64,000 nt of DNA from Acidobacteriota bacterium. GTDB taxonomy: Bacteria > Acidobacteriota > UBA4820. This document shows positions 47,148 through 57,070 of the stretch, piece by piece. How positions within the stretch are numbered: position 1 is the first letter of the stretch; each line of letters opens with the position of its first letter. The stretch is taken from assembly GCA_029559035.1 (NCBI GenBank), contig JAKQCT010000003.1, positions 1 through 64,000 on the forward strand. Reading direction: 5' to 3'. Made by a program: the position numbers and the translations under genes. Under the pieces are notes generated by a model. The model was not told the DNA's origin. It saw only the letters and a program-made list of their open reading frames with translations, and did no database searches.

Positions 47148-48173
47148 TTGGCAGGCAAGAGAACCCTGTACGTGCTAAAAGACAAGGCGGAGGTCCTTTC
47201 GATAAGGAACGAGATCAACCAAGTCGTGGGCGAGCGGCTCAAGGAGGTCGAGAAGATAATAGCCAAGAGGCTGAGATCCCCGTACATCCCGATAGCTGAA
47301 ATGGGACAGTACCTGGCCGCTTCGGCGGGGAAGAGGCTCCGGCCCACCCTGGTCTTTCTCGCTTCCGAGCTCGTGGGCTACCGGGGCGGCAAGGATGTCA
47401 CCTACGCGGCCATCCTCGAGTTCATTCACACCGCCACGCTGGTTCACGACGACATCGTCGATCAGGCGATCCTCCGCAGGGGAAAGGCGAGCCTCCATAC
47501 GCGCTGGGGAAGCGAGTCGGCCGTCCTGATGGGCGACTACCTCCTGATCTCCGCGGTCCAGATGGCGACCTCGATGGAGTGGAACGAGATACAGCCGATG
47601 ATCGCCGGGACGGCCAAGAGCCTTATCGAAGGCGAACTTCTCCAGAGCCACCGGCTGTACGACCTGACGATCACCGAAGAAGAGTACATGGAGATAATCG
47701 AGCTGAAAACCGCGAGGTTGTTCTCCACATGCGTGACGATACCTCCGATCCTCAAGGCGGCGGACAGGACTGTGGTGGAAGCCATGAGGACTTACGGCCT
47801 TTCAATAGGTATGGCTTTCCAGATCGTGGACGACTGTCTCGATTTCATGTCGGACGAAAAGACACTGGGCAAGCCGGTCGGACAGGACCTGAAGGAGGGA
47901 AAAATCACGCTTCCCCTTATTTTGCTTAGAGATACCGGGAAACCCGAGGACCGGGAATTCCTCGAGGCCATAGTGGCCGGGAGAAGGTTCGATCCCCGCA
48001 CGCTGGAAGAACTGGCAGAGAGAGTTTCGACCGGTGGTTTTGTGGACCGGGCGCTGAACATCGCCCACGATTTCGCGCTGCGGGCCGACGAAAGCCTTTC
48101 ATGTTTTGAAGATTCAAAAACCCTTCAACTCCTCGCGAAGTTGCCCGAGTTCATCCTCAAGCGGAGCTATTGA
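47148..48173 (+). CDS. Polyprenyl diphosphate synthase
   Basis: AASAGKRLRPTLVFLASEL; HTATLVHDDIVDQAILRRGKASLHTRWG; MAFQIVDDCLDFMSDEKTLGKPVGQDLKEGKITLPLIL. TTG start. Confidence 0.94.
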   Translation: MAGKRTLYVLKDKAEVLSIRNEINQVVGERLKEVEKIIAKRLRSPYIPIAEMGQYLAASAGKRLRPTLVFLASELVGYRGGKDVTYAAILEFIHTATLVHDDIVDQAILRRGKASLHTRWGSESAVLMGDYLLISAVQMATSMEWNEIQPMIAGTAKSLIEGELLQSHRLYDLTITEEEYMEIIELKTARLFSTCVTIPPILKAADRTVVEAMRTYGLSIGMAFQIVDDCLDFMSDEKTLGKPVGQDLKEGKITLPLILLRDTGKPEDREFLEAIVAGRRFDPRTLEELAERVSTGGFVDRALNIAHDFALRADESLSCFEDSKTLQLLAKLPEFILKRSY

Positions 48174-48880
48174 TGGGACGGTACAGGTGGCTCTTCTTCG
48201 ACCTGTTCGACACCCTGGTCGTGGTCGACGAGGAGATCTATTATAAAGGCAAGGCGGAATCGGCGGAGGCCGCAGGGCTTGACCCTGACGAGTTCATCGA
48301 GGCCTGGAGATCGACCAGCGAACCTGCTCTCGTCGGAAAGCTGAAGGACCCTTTCGCCAGGGCGACCGAGGCTCTGAAGATCCTGGGCAAGGAAGAGCGG
48401 TCGCTCTCGGCGAAGATCGCGATGTATGATATCGAGGTCCTCCAGAGATGCGTTTCCTTTTATGACGGAGCTACCGAAACTCTGACGGTCCTTAGGGACC
48501 GCGGGTTCAATCTCGCCCTGCTGAGCAACGCGACCGCCACGACCGCTTTCATCGTCTCTACCCTTCACCTCAGGGACCGGCTCGACCATCTTGTCTTCTC
48601 TTATGAGATCGGCTGCAGGAAACCCGATCCCCGCTTCTATCAGATCGCCCTGGAAAGGACCCTGGCGGTCCCTGAAGAATCGCTTTTCATCGCCGACGGG
48701 GCGAACCGGGAACTGGACGCGGCGCGCGACGCCGGGATAGAAACCCTGAAGATCTGTCACCCGGTCAAAGCCCTCACTTTCATGAACCGCGATAATATGA
48801 GTTCCGACGGCCACAGGGAGGTGGGATCTTTTTCCGAACTGCTGGCTCTCGAAGATCTTCAGAATTCCAAAAGCGTATAG
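48173..48880 (+). CDS. HAD-superfamily hydrolase
   Basis: WLFFDLFDTLVVVDEE; LALLSNATATTAF; GCRKPDPRFYQIAL; FIADGANRELDAARDAGI. Confidence 0.85.
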   Translation: MGRYRWLFFDLFDTLVVVDEEIYYKGKAESAEAAGLDPDEFIEAWRSTSEPALVGKLKDPFARATEALKILGKEERSLSAKIAMYDIEVLQRCVSFYDGATETLTVLRDRGFNLALLSNATATTAFIVSTLHLRDRLDHLVFSYEIGCRKPDPRFYQIALERTLAVPEESLFIADGANRELDAARDAGIETLKICHPVKALTFMNRDNMSSDGHREVGSFSELLALEDLQNSKSV

Positions 48881-49003
48881 ATTGGGCTTGATTCTGCGAC
48901 CACTCCAACTAATTGCGGTGGAGTCGAAGACTTTATAAAATTTCAGCATGGCGCTTTTCTGAACGAGCTTTCGGTATTATTTCAAAAGGTAATTTGTAAT
49001 TAC

Positions 49004-49032
49004 TTGACAACAAAGAAGTTTTGTTATAGGAT
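49004..49032 (+). promoter_or_regulatory. Sigma-70-like promoter abutting the lytic transglycosylase start
   Basis: TTGACA (49004-49009), 17-nt spacer, TAGGAT (49027-49032); ATG at 49040. Confidence 0.5.
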
Positions 49033-49039
49033 AGCCCCC

Positions 49040-49732
49040 ATGCCAAGAAAAAGAATCCGAAAGATGTTGAATATTTTCGTAGCCGCCTCGTTGCCCGCCA
49101 TCTTCCTGGTGATGGCTCTCAAGGCTGCCGGCCAGGTGGAGCCCGAGGTGGTGAAGGCTGCGGAGCGGGCAACCGGCCGGACCGCGACGACCCCTGATCT
49201 TCGGCATGCCGCTGCGAACGATGGCGCCAAAGAAGCCGCTGTCAAGGAGCAGTTCGTCCTCGCTTCGGATTTTCGATGGATCGAGACGTCGAGGGATTTG
49301 AACGGGCTTCTGGAAAAGTACAAGACCGAATGGTCCGAAAAGGACAAGACCGACGTGGTCGAGACCCTGCTCGACATCGAATCTGAATACGGCTTCAAAC
49401 CCGACCTTTTCCTGAGGCTCATGGAAGTCGAAAGCAACTTCAGGATCAGGGCCGTTTCAAGGGACGGCGCGAGGGGGCTTTGCCAGATTCAGCCGGAGAC
49501 CGCGAGGCACATATCCAGGAGGCTGGGTCAGCCCCCGATCCCGGAGGAGATGCTTTTCGATCCCGTCCTCAACCTGCGCCTCTCGGCCGCTTACCTGGAT
49601 TACCTCGAGAAGAAATACAAGGCCCTGCCCAAAGCCATCAGCGCTTACAACATGGGGCCGGGAGCCTTCTCCAGGGCCTACGGCGAGGGCGGGATACCCA
49701 AGGGCAGATACCACGACCTCCTTACCCGCTGA
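49040..49732 (+). CDS. Lytic transglycosylase (SLT domain)
   Basis: LFLRLMEVESNFRIRAVSRDGARGLCQIQPETARHISRRLG...LNLRLSAAYLDYLEKKYKALPKAISAYNMGPGAF. Confidence 0.9.
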   Translation: MPRKRIRKMLNIFVAASLPAIFLVMALKAAGQVEPEVVKAAERATGRTATTPDLRHAAANDGAKEAAVKEQFVLASDFRWIETSRDLNGLLEKYKTEWSEKDKTDVVETLLDIESEYGFKPDLFLRLMEVESNFRIRAVSRDGARGLCQIQPETARHISRRLGQPPIPEEMLFDPVLNLRLSAAYLDYLEKKYKALPKAISAYNMGPGAFSRAYGEGGIPKGRYHDLLTR

Positions 49733-49781
49733 AATTTCCCACTTCATCAAAACTGATTTATAATTACAGGCCGGAGGAACG

Positions 49782-50903
49782 ATGGCGTTAAGCGGCGAAC
49801 TGAGGACCATGCTGCTGCCCGATGTCCTGCAGTGGCTTTCGAACGGCGTCAAGACCGGGATACTCCACCTCCGTTCGCCCAAAGGCATAACCAAGAAGGT
49901 TTATTTCAAGGACGGAAGAATCCTTTCCACGGCTTCCTCGGATCCAAGGGAATACTTCGGGCAGTTCCTCATAAGCAGGGGGTTCATAAACGAAAAACAA
50001 CTGAACATGGCCATGGAGACCCAGCTCAAAACGGGTATCAAGATCGGCAAGGTCCTTCTGATGTGCGGTCTTCTGGAGGAATCCGACCTCGTTTCAACCC
50101 TCCAGCTGAAAGCTGAAGAGTGCCTCTACGAACTTTTCTTGTGGGACGAGGGCGAGTTCTCATTCGAAGAATTGCCCGAAATGGCTGAAGAGCTCGTTCC
50201 CATTTCCCTCGACGTGACGCACCTTATACTCGAAGGTATAAGGAGGAAGGACGAGTGGGAGCGCATCAAGAAGGTCTTTCCGTCGAACAGGATGATACTG
50301 GTCAGAAAAGGAAGGCTCTCTGATGTCACCGGAGACCTTTCGAATCTGGCGGTCAGGATCCTGGAGCAGGTCGACGGCGCCAAGAGCCTGGAGGAGATCG
50401 CCCTGGAAGTGCACTCCCCCGAATTCAACATCTGTCACGAATCCTTTCTCCTTCATCAGAAAGGACTTGTCGTTGTTTCCAAGGAAAAAGAGAAGACCGA
50501 AGAAAAGGGGTACAAAGCGGTCCATTCCAAGATAGTCGAAGAAGCGGGAAAACTTCTGGAACAGGACAAAGTGCACGAGGCGATCAACCTGCTGAAGTTC
50601 TACCTGAAAAAGGATAGTTCGGACATAAAAGCCGCCGAACTGCTGAAACAGGCGGAAGAGGTGTTCTCCAGAACTACCCTTAGAGAGACAATTCCAGCAG
50701 ACACGGTCCTCGAGCTGGCCATCCCGCTCGCGGAGCTTGCCAAGCAGAACCTGACGCCCAAAGAGGGATACCTAGTGACCAGGGTGAACGGCAGCTGGGA
50801 CCTCGCTTCAATAATCAAAGTCTCCCCGATACCCGAGCCTGAGGTACTTCTCGCGGTACAGAAATTGCTGGATCTCGGAATAGTGAAGAAAAGGAAGAAA
50901 TAG
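49782..50903 (+). CDS. DUF4388 (PATAN-like) domain protein
   Basis: MALSGELRTMLLPDVLQWLSNGVKTGILHLRSPKGITKKVYFKDGRILSTASSDPREYFGQFLI. Confidence 0.75.
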   Translation: MALSGELRTMLLPDVLQWLSNGVKTGILHLRSPKGITKKVYFKDGRILSTASSDPREYFGQFLISRGFINEKQLNMAMETQLKTGIKIGKVLLMCGLLEESDLVSTLQLKAEECLYELFLWDEGEFSFEELPEMAEELVPISLDVTHLILEGIRRKDEWERIKKVFPSNRMILVRKGRLSDVTGDLSNLAVRILEQVDGAKSLEEIALEVHSPEFNICHESFLLHQKGLVVVSKEKEKTEEKGYKAVHSKIVEEAGKLLEQDKVHEAINLLKFYLKKDSSDIKAAELLKQAEEVFSRTTLRETIPADTVLELAIPLAELAKQNLTPKEGYLVTRVNGSWDLASIIKVSPIPEPEVLLAVQKLLDLGIVKKRKK

Positions 50904-50907
50904 CGGG

Positions 50908-53900
50908 TCAGGAGACCTTGAGCCAGAAGCCGCTGATGTGTTTAAGGTTTCCGCTGTTGTCCCTGATGCACTGGGCCGCGTCTATCACGTTCCAGGACGT
51001 CCCGTTCCCTAACGCGACCGTAACTTTGCGATAGGAAGGCCTCTGGGAGGAAATTATCGAAGACAGGAATTCGGACCTCTCCGGTTCCTTTTCCATCTCT
51101 TCCCTGACCCTCTTCCAGTTCCCTGCCTCTGTTTCGTCCGCCCCGGAGGTTCCGCTTGTTTCCTCCAGGTTGAAGCTGAGGTCGCGCCTGTAGATAGCTC
51201 CGTTCCCGCCCGACAGGATCTCCCGGAAAAGCTTTTCCCACATGACAATCGCCGTTTCATAATGTTTAAGGTGCGTTATGTCGGTTCCTACCGAGAGCAC
51301 TTCGACGACATTGCCGTCCTTGTCCAGGACAGGCCTGTTGGTCCAGGCTATCCATACCCTGGTGCCGTCCTTTTTCATGTTCTCGTTGATGTTCGAGGCG
51401 AACTTGTTGGTTTCCATGATTATAGCGTGGAGAAGGGCGACAAGGTCTCTTCCCGTTGATTCGGTTGGAGGCACGATCGTATCAAAGAGGCTCTTCCCAA
51501 GTATCTCGTCTTCGTGAAAGCCGAAGAACGCGGCGGCGTATTCGTTCCAGTATGTGACGATACCATCTTTGTCGAAGACGAGCAGAATGGCTCTTGCCTG
51601 TTCGACTATGCTTCGGAACTTCTTTTCACTCTTTGCGAGATCAGATAGCCTTCTCTCGAGCTCGACCGCTATCTTTTCCTTCTCGATGTTGGTCTGAAGA
51701 AGCTCTTCTATGGTCCTGTTCGCCTCCTCGTAAAGTCCGGCCGTGACGACGGTCATGGTGGCCGGTTTCGCAAGCGCTTCGAGAGTCTCCATCCTCTCGG
51801 GAGAGAATCCGTCGGGGCTGTCCGAATAGAAATGAAGGGCTCCCCTGACGGCGTCCTCGTGGATGAGGGGTATCGCGCAGGAGAGCTTGAACCCTCTCTT
51901 TTTCGCTTCCGCCCTCCATGGCTCGAAGTCCGGGTCGTCCACGTCCATTATGACGGGCGCCCTGGTGACGATCGCCCTGCCGGTGGGCCCCCTTGCGCGC
52001 ACCGACTCGTCCCACCTCACGTTCACCCTGGTGGTGTATCCGTCGTCGAGTCCCGCGGACGCGAGTATCTTGACCTGGGTCGATTCGGGAACCACCAGTC
52101 CGATCCAGGCCATCTTGAGGGAGAAGGAGTCCACTATAGCCTTGCACAGCGCGTAAGCGGAAGCCTTCAGGTCGGTGAAACTGCCCATCGCCTCCATCGC
52201 CCGGAAGAGGGCCATCAGCTGACGGTTCTTTTCGAGCATTATCTCTTCGGCTTTTTTCTTTTCGGTGATGTCCCTTGCGTGGCTCAGGATCGCCAGCCTG
52301 CCCCTGTAGTTGATGACCGAAGCGTTTATTTCAAGGATCATTTCGGAGCCGTCCTTTTTCAGATGGACCGTGTTGAAATTCTTTAGCTGCCCCTTTCTGA
52401 GGACGTCCTTGATCTTGGTCTTGCCGTAGGCGACGTTCTTGGAGAATTTCTCGAGGGAGTGCCCGACGAATTCATCCCGCCTGAGATCATAAAGCCTGAG
52501 ACACTGGTCATTGGCGTCGAGAACGATCTCGCCTTCCGGATCGAAGACCATGATCGCGTCGTGCGCGCCCTCGAACAGGTTCCTGTAGTACCTCTCTGAT
52601 TCGCGGAGCGCCACCTCCGCCTTTTTCTTCTCCGTCCTGTCCCTGACGATGCCTTCATATCCGACGATGTGGCCGTGTTCGTCCCTGACGGCGTTCGAAC
52701 TTTCGACCACGTCTATGGGGGTGCCGTCCTTTTTCAGCCAGACAGTCTCGAAATTGTTGACCTTCCCGTCCTTTTCCATCAGCTCCTGGAACCGTCTTCT
52801 TTCTGCGGGATCCTGGTAGCCGTTCTTTTCAATGTCCCTCGTCAGCAGCTCCTCGAAACTGTCGTACCCGAGCATCCTGACCAGGGCCGGATTTGAGACG
52901 ACAGGCTTTCCCTCCTTCGAACTTATGAAAATGCCGTGGTCTATCTCGTTGAAAAGATGCCTGTACCTTTCCTCGCTTTTCTTAAGCTCCGAACTGACCT
53001 TTTTCTGCTCGCTTATGTCCTTCATAACGACAATGAGAGCTTTCTCTTCCGCATAGTCCGTCATGGCGACCGACACGTCTATGGGGAACGCAGTGCCGTT
53101 GGATTTGAGGCCATAGGTCTCGTAGTTTTCAGGCACTTCTTTTCCGTCAAGCCTTCGTCTTATCAGGTCCTTCAGCCTGGCTCTCTCCCCCTCGGCTATG
53201 AAGTTCATGATGGAGGCGCCTTCCGGTACCTGGCCTTTCTCATACCCGAACATCCTGTACGCCGTCGCGTTAGCGAACAGAAGCTTTCCCTCTTTGTGCA
53301 TCATGACAGCCATGGGGGAATGTTCGAGCAGTTCCCTGTATTTTTTTTCCGAGAGGATGAGCGTCTTCCTCTTGAGGTTCTCTCTCCTGAGGAGCGCGAG
53401 GAATCCGAGGAAGAGGACGAGCCCTGTAAGCATTATGATGAGCTTCATGAGACGGCCGCCACCGCCGGTCATCATCCCGGGTAACCATCTTTTCCTTATT
53501 CCCTCGAGGATCTTCTCCTTGTCCATCACCCGGAGGCTCGTGTCAAATTCCCCGGCCTTCTCTTCTAGCGCGGGCCTGAAGTAGAATACGAGACTGTTCT
53601 CCTCTATGAAATGGGGCCCGAAAAATTCCTCTGATATTAAGGCGTCGCCGAAATATTTCTCGTGGATCAGGAAATGGCTGCCTATGTAGTCGTCAAGCAG
53701 GGCGTCTATCTCCCCTATTTTCAGGGCTTCGAAGCTTTCCTCGGTGGAGTCGAACGCGAAAGCGCTTATTTCGTAGCCCTTCGAGTTGAGCCTCTTAAGG
53801 CAGGCTTCACCAGTTGCCCCTTTCTTGACCCCCACCTTCTTTTTCTTCATTTCCCTTTCATTGTTGATGGGCCGTGAAGGCGGCGAGATGATGACGAGGC

Positions 53901-54246
53901 CGGTGTCTAAATATGGTTCGGTGGAAATGAATCTCTTGTCTCTTTCAGGAGTCCTGTACAGGGCTCCGATCGCGATGTCGGCCTCACCCTTTTCGAGAAT
54001 CTCGAACAACTTCGAGAACTGCACAAGTTTTATCTCGTAAGTGTAGCCCTTGGCCTTGAGCGCCATGTCGAGGATGTCGATGTCCAGGCCGGTCAGTTTC
54101 CCGTCCTTCATGAAAACGAAGGGTTCGTATTCCGAAGCGACCACCCGGAAATGGGTTCTCTCTTCTCCCAACAGCGGAGACGAGGTCGCCAAAAAGGCGA
54201 GACAAGCGGCAAAAACAAAAACGACGATTTTCCTTGCCATCATCAT
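50908..54246 (-). CDS. Solute-binding-protein-3-like + TM + multi-PAS + GAF sensor protein with no recognisable output domain
   Basis: N-terminal SBP3-type domain (FRVVASEYEPFVFMKDGKLTGLDIDILDMALKAKGY), TM LMKLIIMLTGLVLFLGFLALL, several PAS units (VVMKDISEQKK, EGIVRDRTEKKKAE, SHARDITEKKKAEE, VLSVGTDITHLKHYE), GAF-like region; ends without HisKA/HATPase/GGDEF motifs. Confidence 0.85.
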   Translation of the reverse strand: MMMARKIVVFVFAACLAFLATSSPLLGEERTHFRVVASEYEPFVFMKDGKLTGLDIDILDMALKAKGYTYEIKLVQFSKLFEILEKGEADIAIGALYRTPERDKRFISTEPYLDTGLVIISPPSRPINNEREMKKKKVGVKKGATGEACLKRLNSKGYEISAFAFDSTEESFEALKIGEIDALLDDYIGSHFLIHEKYFGDALISEEFFGPHFIEENSLVFYFRPALEEKAGEFDTSLRVMDKEKILEGIRKRWLPGMMTGGGGRLMKLIIMLTGLVLFLGFLALLRRENLKRKTLILSEKKYRELLEHSPMAVMMHKEGKLLFANATAYRMFGYEKGQVPEGASIMNFIAEGERARLKDLIRRRLDGKEVPENYETYGLKSNGTAFPIDVSVAMTDYAEEKALIVVMKDISEQKKVSSELKKSEERYRHLFNEIDHGIFISSKEGKPVVSNPALVRMLGYDSFEELLTRDIEKNGYQDPAERRRFQELMEKDGKVNNFETVWLKKDGTPIDVVESSNAVRDEHGHIVGYEGIVRDRTEKKKAEVALRESERYYRNLFEGAHDAIMVFDPEGEIVLDANDQCLRLYDLRRDEFVGHSLEKFSKNVAYGKTKIKDVLRKGQLKNFNTVHLKKDGSEMILEINASVINYRGRLAILSHARDITEKKKAEEIMLEKNRQLMALFRAMEAMGSFTDLKASAYALCKAIVDSFSLKMAWIGLVVPESTQVKILASAGLDDGYTTRVNVRWDESVRARGPTGRAIVTRAPVIMDVDDPDFEPWRAEAKKRGFKLSCAIPLIHEDAVRGALHFYSDSPDGFSPERMETLEALAKPATMTVVTAGLYEEANRTIEELLQTNIEKEKIAVELERRLSDLAKSEKKFRSIVEQARAILLVFDKDGIVTYWNEYAAAFFGFHEDEILGKSLFDTIVPPTESTGRDLVALLHAIIMETNKFASNINENMKKDGTRVWIAWTNRPVLDKDGNVVEVLSVGTDITHLKHYETAIVMWEKLFREILSGGNGAIYRRDLSFNLEETSGTSGADETEAGNWKRVREEMEKEPERSEFLSSIISSQRPSYRKVTVALGNGTSWNVIDAAQCIRDNSGNLKHISGFWLKVS

Positions 54247-54352
54247 TAATATCTCTCATGGCGGCCGCAAAGTCAACAAACCCGGGCGCCGTTACGCCGG
54301 AAAGCTTTTATTTTCAACGGATTCGTGGTATATTCCCTTTTAGGGAAAACCA

Positions 54353-54919
54353 ATGCGGGCCTTTGTCGCGATCGAAACCGGTGAAGAGATCAGGAAGGTT
54401 CTTTCGAGCCTTCTGGGAAGACTCGCTCCCGCGGGCGGCGGAATATCATGGGTCCGCCCCGAACAGATGCACCTGACTCTCCATTTCTTCGAAGAACTTC
54501 CGGAGGGCGACCTGGAGAAGATCTCCGACGCGCTCGGGCTCGCCGCATCTTCGACAAAGCCTTTCACCCTTGAGATCAAAGATACCGGATCATTCGGCCC
54601 GGCAGGCAGCCCCCGGGTCTTCTGGTGCGGAGTCGGCGGCGACCTGCACGCACTGAGAGAATTGCAGGCGAAAATAGAAAAAAACCTGGAGGAGGCCGGT
54701 TTCAGGGGTGACGGGAAGGCTTTCAAGCCCCACCTGACGCTGGGAAGGAACAAGACCGGCTCCAGGCAGGACCGGGTCAGAACGCTTCTCGAGGGCCTCC
54801 GGGATTACTCCGTCGGCAGTTTCCGGGTCGAAGGGGTTACGCTTTTCCGCTCCGAACTGAGAAAGGAAGGCGCATTGCACACTCCGCTTGAACATTTCGC
54901 CTTGGAGGAAAGGCCTTGA
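54353..54919 (+). CDS. thpR: RNA 2',3'-cyclic phosphodiesterase
   Basis: HLTLHFFEEL and HLTLGRNKT (paired HxTx motifs). Confidence 0.92.
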   Translation: MRAFVAIETGEEIRKVLSSLLGRLAPAGGGISWVRPEQMHLTLHFFEELPEGDLEKISDALGLAASSTKPFTLEIKDTGSFGPAGSPRVFWCGVGGDLHALRELQAKIEKNLEEAGFRGDGKAFKPHLTLGRNKTGSRQDRVRTLLEGLRDYSVGSFRVEGVTLFRSELRKEGALHTPLEHFALEERP

Positions 54920-55539
54920 ACCCGAAAGAGTTACTGATACTCGTCCTCTCCTATCTGGTCGGCGCGATACCATTCGGCTACATCATCACGCGGCTCAAGA
55001 CCGGGGAAGATATCAGGAAAAGGGGGTCGGGAAACATCGGTGCCACTAACGTTCTGAGGACCCAGGGGGCGGCCGTGGGCGTCCTGACCCTCCTCCTGGA
55101 CGTGGCAAAGGCGGTTATACCTGTGATGGCGGCCAGGCATTTCGGCGTTTCCCCGTGGCTGCCCGCGGCCGCCGGGGCATGCGCCATAGTGGGGCACTGT
55201 TACCCGGTTTACATAGGATTCCGTGGAGGCAAGGGCGCCGCGTCCGGATTCGGGGCTTTCGTCGTCATCGCGCCCTATCCCACCCTTATCGCAATAGCTT
55301 TCTTCATATTGGAGCTTCTGCTGGTAGGTTATGTTTCCGTCGGGTCCATGACCGGCGCCGCAGTTTTCACCGTATCGCTCTGGGCCTTCCATTTCTGGAA
55401 CGCCTCCTACGACCTGGCGACATGCGTTCTCGGAACTCTTCTTTCTCTCCTGCTTATCTGGAGACACAGATCCAACATCAGGAACCTCTTCGAAGGCAGG
55501 GAGAACAAGCTCTGGAGGGGAAATGACAAGAAGGACTGA
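54916..55539 (+). CDS. plsY: Acyl-phosphate glycerol-3-phosphate acyltransferase
   Basis: YLVGAIPFGYIITRLKTGEDIRKRGSGNIGATNVLR; YPVYIGFRGGKGAASGFGAFV. TTG start overlaps the thpR stop. Confidence 0.95.
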   Translation: MNPKELLILVLSYLVGAIPFGYIITRLKTGEDIRKRGSGNIGATNVLRTQGAAVGVLTLLLDVAKAVIPVMAARHFGVSPWLPAAAGACAIVGHCYPVYIGFRGGKGAASGFGAFVVIAPYPTLIAIAFFILELLLVGYVSVGSMTGAAVFTVSLWAFHFWNASYDLATCVLGTLLSLLLIWRHRSNIRNLFEGRENKLWRGNDKKD

Positions 55540-56533
55540 CAAGAGGATCGTGGTCTGGGGCGGCGGCTCGTGGGGGACCGCCCTCGCGGTCCATCTCGCG
55601 AGGAGAGCCGACAGGGTAGCCCTCTGGGTGTACGATCAGGGCCAGTACGAGACGATGGCGTCGGCACGCGGCAACCCCGATTTCCTTCCCGGCGTGGCAC
55701 TTCCCGAGAACATGGACCTTTTTCACCGGCCACCGGAACTTCCGTACCAGGGTGACCTATGGCTTTCGATCACTCCCACCCAGTACCTCAGGGACCTGTG
55801 GAAGGAAATAGCGCCGCGCCTGGAAAAAACCACTATCGTCGTTTCGGCCTCGAAGGGGATCGAGAACGGAACTCTCCTTCTTCCATCGGAAATCATTGAA
55901 TCTTTCACCGGCGCGGGAGACGTTGTCGCGCTTTCAGGCCCGAGCTTCGCCCGGGACTTCGTCAACGGCGACCCGACCGCGGTGGTATTCGCCTCCCCCG
56001 GCGCCGAGAACGCGAGGAAGGCACAGGAGCTCTTTTCCTTCGATAACCTCAGGGGTTACTACTCCGCCGACCGCAAAGGCGTCGAGCTCGGAGGCGCGGT
56101 AAAGAACGTCATCGCCATCGCTTCTGGACTCGCTACAGGCCTGGGGTTCGGCCCCAACGCGGTCGCCGCGATAATTACGAGGGGGGTGAGAGAGATCTCC
56201 CGCCTCGGGGCCACGATGGGGTGCCAGCCGGAAACCTTCGCCGGCCTCTCGGGTCTTGGGGACCTTGTCCTCACGTGTTACGGCACGGAATCAAGGAACA
56301 GGAGCCTCGGGATCAGGCTGGGCAAAGGCGAAAAACTGCAAGACATCCTCGACTCCATGAGGATGGTGGCGGAAGGCGTCCCGACGACGCTCTCCATTCA
56401 CAAGCTCAGAGAATCCCTGGGCATCGAGATGCCGATCTCGATGGCGGTCCACGGGATCATTTACGAAAGCGTCCCGCCTAGGAAAGCCCTTGAAGCGCTT
56501 CTCGCGCGGAGCCTGAAACGGGAGAACGAATAG
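55523..56533 (+). CDS. gpsA: Glycerol-3-phosphate dehydrogenase [NAD(P)+]
   Basis: VVWGGGSWGTALAVHLARR; LSGPSFARDFVNGDPTAVV; ELGGAVKNVIAIASGLATGLGFGPNAVAAIITRG; GLSGLGDLVLTCYGTESRNRSLG. Confidence 0.96.
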   Translation: MTRRTDKRIVVWGGGSWGTALAVHLARRADRVALWVYDQGQYETMASARGNPDFLPGVALPENMDLFHRPPELPYQGDLWLSITPTQYLRDLWKEIAPRLEKTTIVVSASKGIENGTLLLPSEIIESFTGAGDVVALSGPSFARDFVNGDPTAVVFASPGAENARKAQELFSFDNLRGYYSADRKGVELGGAVKNVIAIASGLATGLGFGPNAVAAIITRGVREISRLGATMGCQPETFAGLSGLGDLVLTCYGTESRNRSLGIRLGKGEKLQDILDSMRMVAEGVPTTLSIHKLRESLGIEMPISMAVHGIIYESVPPRKALEALLARSLKRENE

Positions 56534-56548
56534 TTCGGGGAGGTTAAG

Positions 56549-57070
56549 ATGAGATCGCTGATTTTCCTCGCTTTTCTTGCGTGTACTTTGGCGGTTCTTT
56601 CCCGGTCCGGGAAAATGACCCTCAAGAGCGCCGGGTTCATGAACGGCGAAACCATTCCGAAGGTCTATTCCTGCGAAGGCGTGGACCTGTCTCCGGAGCT
56701 GGAATGGACAGGCTTCCCGACGGGAACGAAATCGTTCGCGCTGATCTGCGACGACCCCGACGCTCCGATGGGCACCTGGGTGCACTGGGTGATATACAAC
56801 ATCCCCGTTGACTGCACCTCGCTGCCGAGGGGAGTTCAGAAAAAAGCAAGGCTGGAGAACGGCTCCCTTCAGGGGTTGAACTCCTGGCCAAAGACCGGGT
56901 ACAACGGGCCCTGCCCTCCTCCCGGGAAGCCTCACCGTTATTTTTTCAGGCTTTACGCTCTCGATTCGGTCCTTGATCTGAAAGAGAACGCGACGAAGGA
57001 GGAGCTTCTCAAAGCCGTGAAAGGCCGAATTCTTGCGGAAGCGGAACTGATGGGAACGTACAGAAGGTGA
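56549..57070 (+). CDS. YbhB/YbcL (PEBP) family protein, secreted
   Basis: IPKVYSCEGVDLSPELEWTGFPTGTKSFALICDDPDAPMGTWVHWVIYNIP; YNGPCPPPGKPHRYFFRLYALD. Confidence 0.92.
   Translation: MRSLIFLAFLACTLAVLSRSGKMTLKSAGFMNGETIPKVYSCEGVDLSPELEWTGFPTGTKSFALICDDPDAPMGTWVHWVIYNIPVDCTSLPRGVQKKARLENGSLQGLNSWPKTGYNGPCPPPGKPHRYFFRLYALDSVLDLKENATKEELLKAVKGRILAEAELMGTYRR

Noticed and set aside
48895-48930. ACTCCA...TGGAGT as a terminator after the HAD gene
   Set aside because: Stem of about 6 bp with a long loop and no T-tract.
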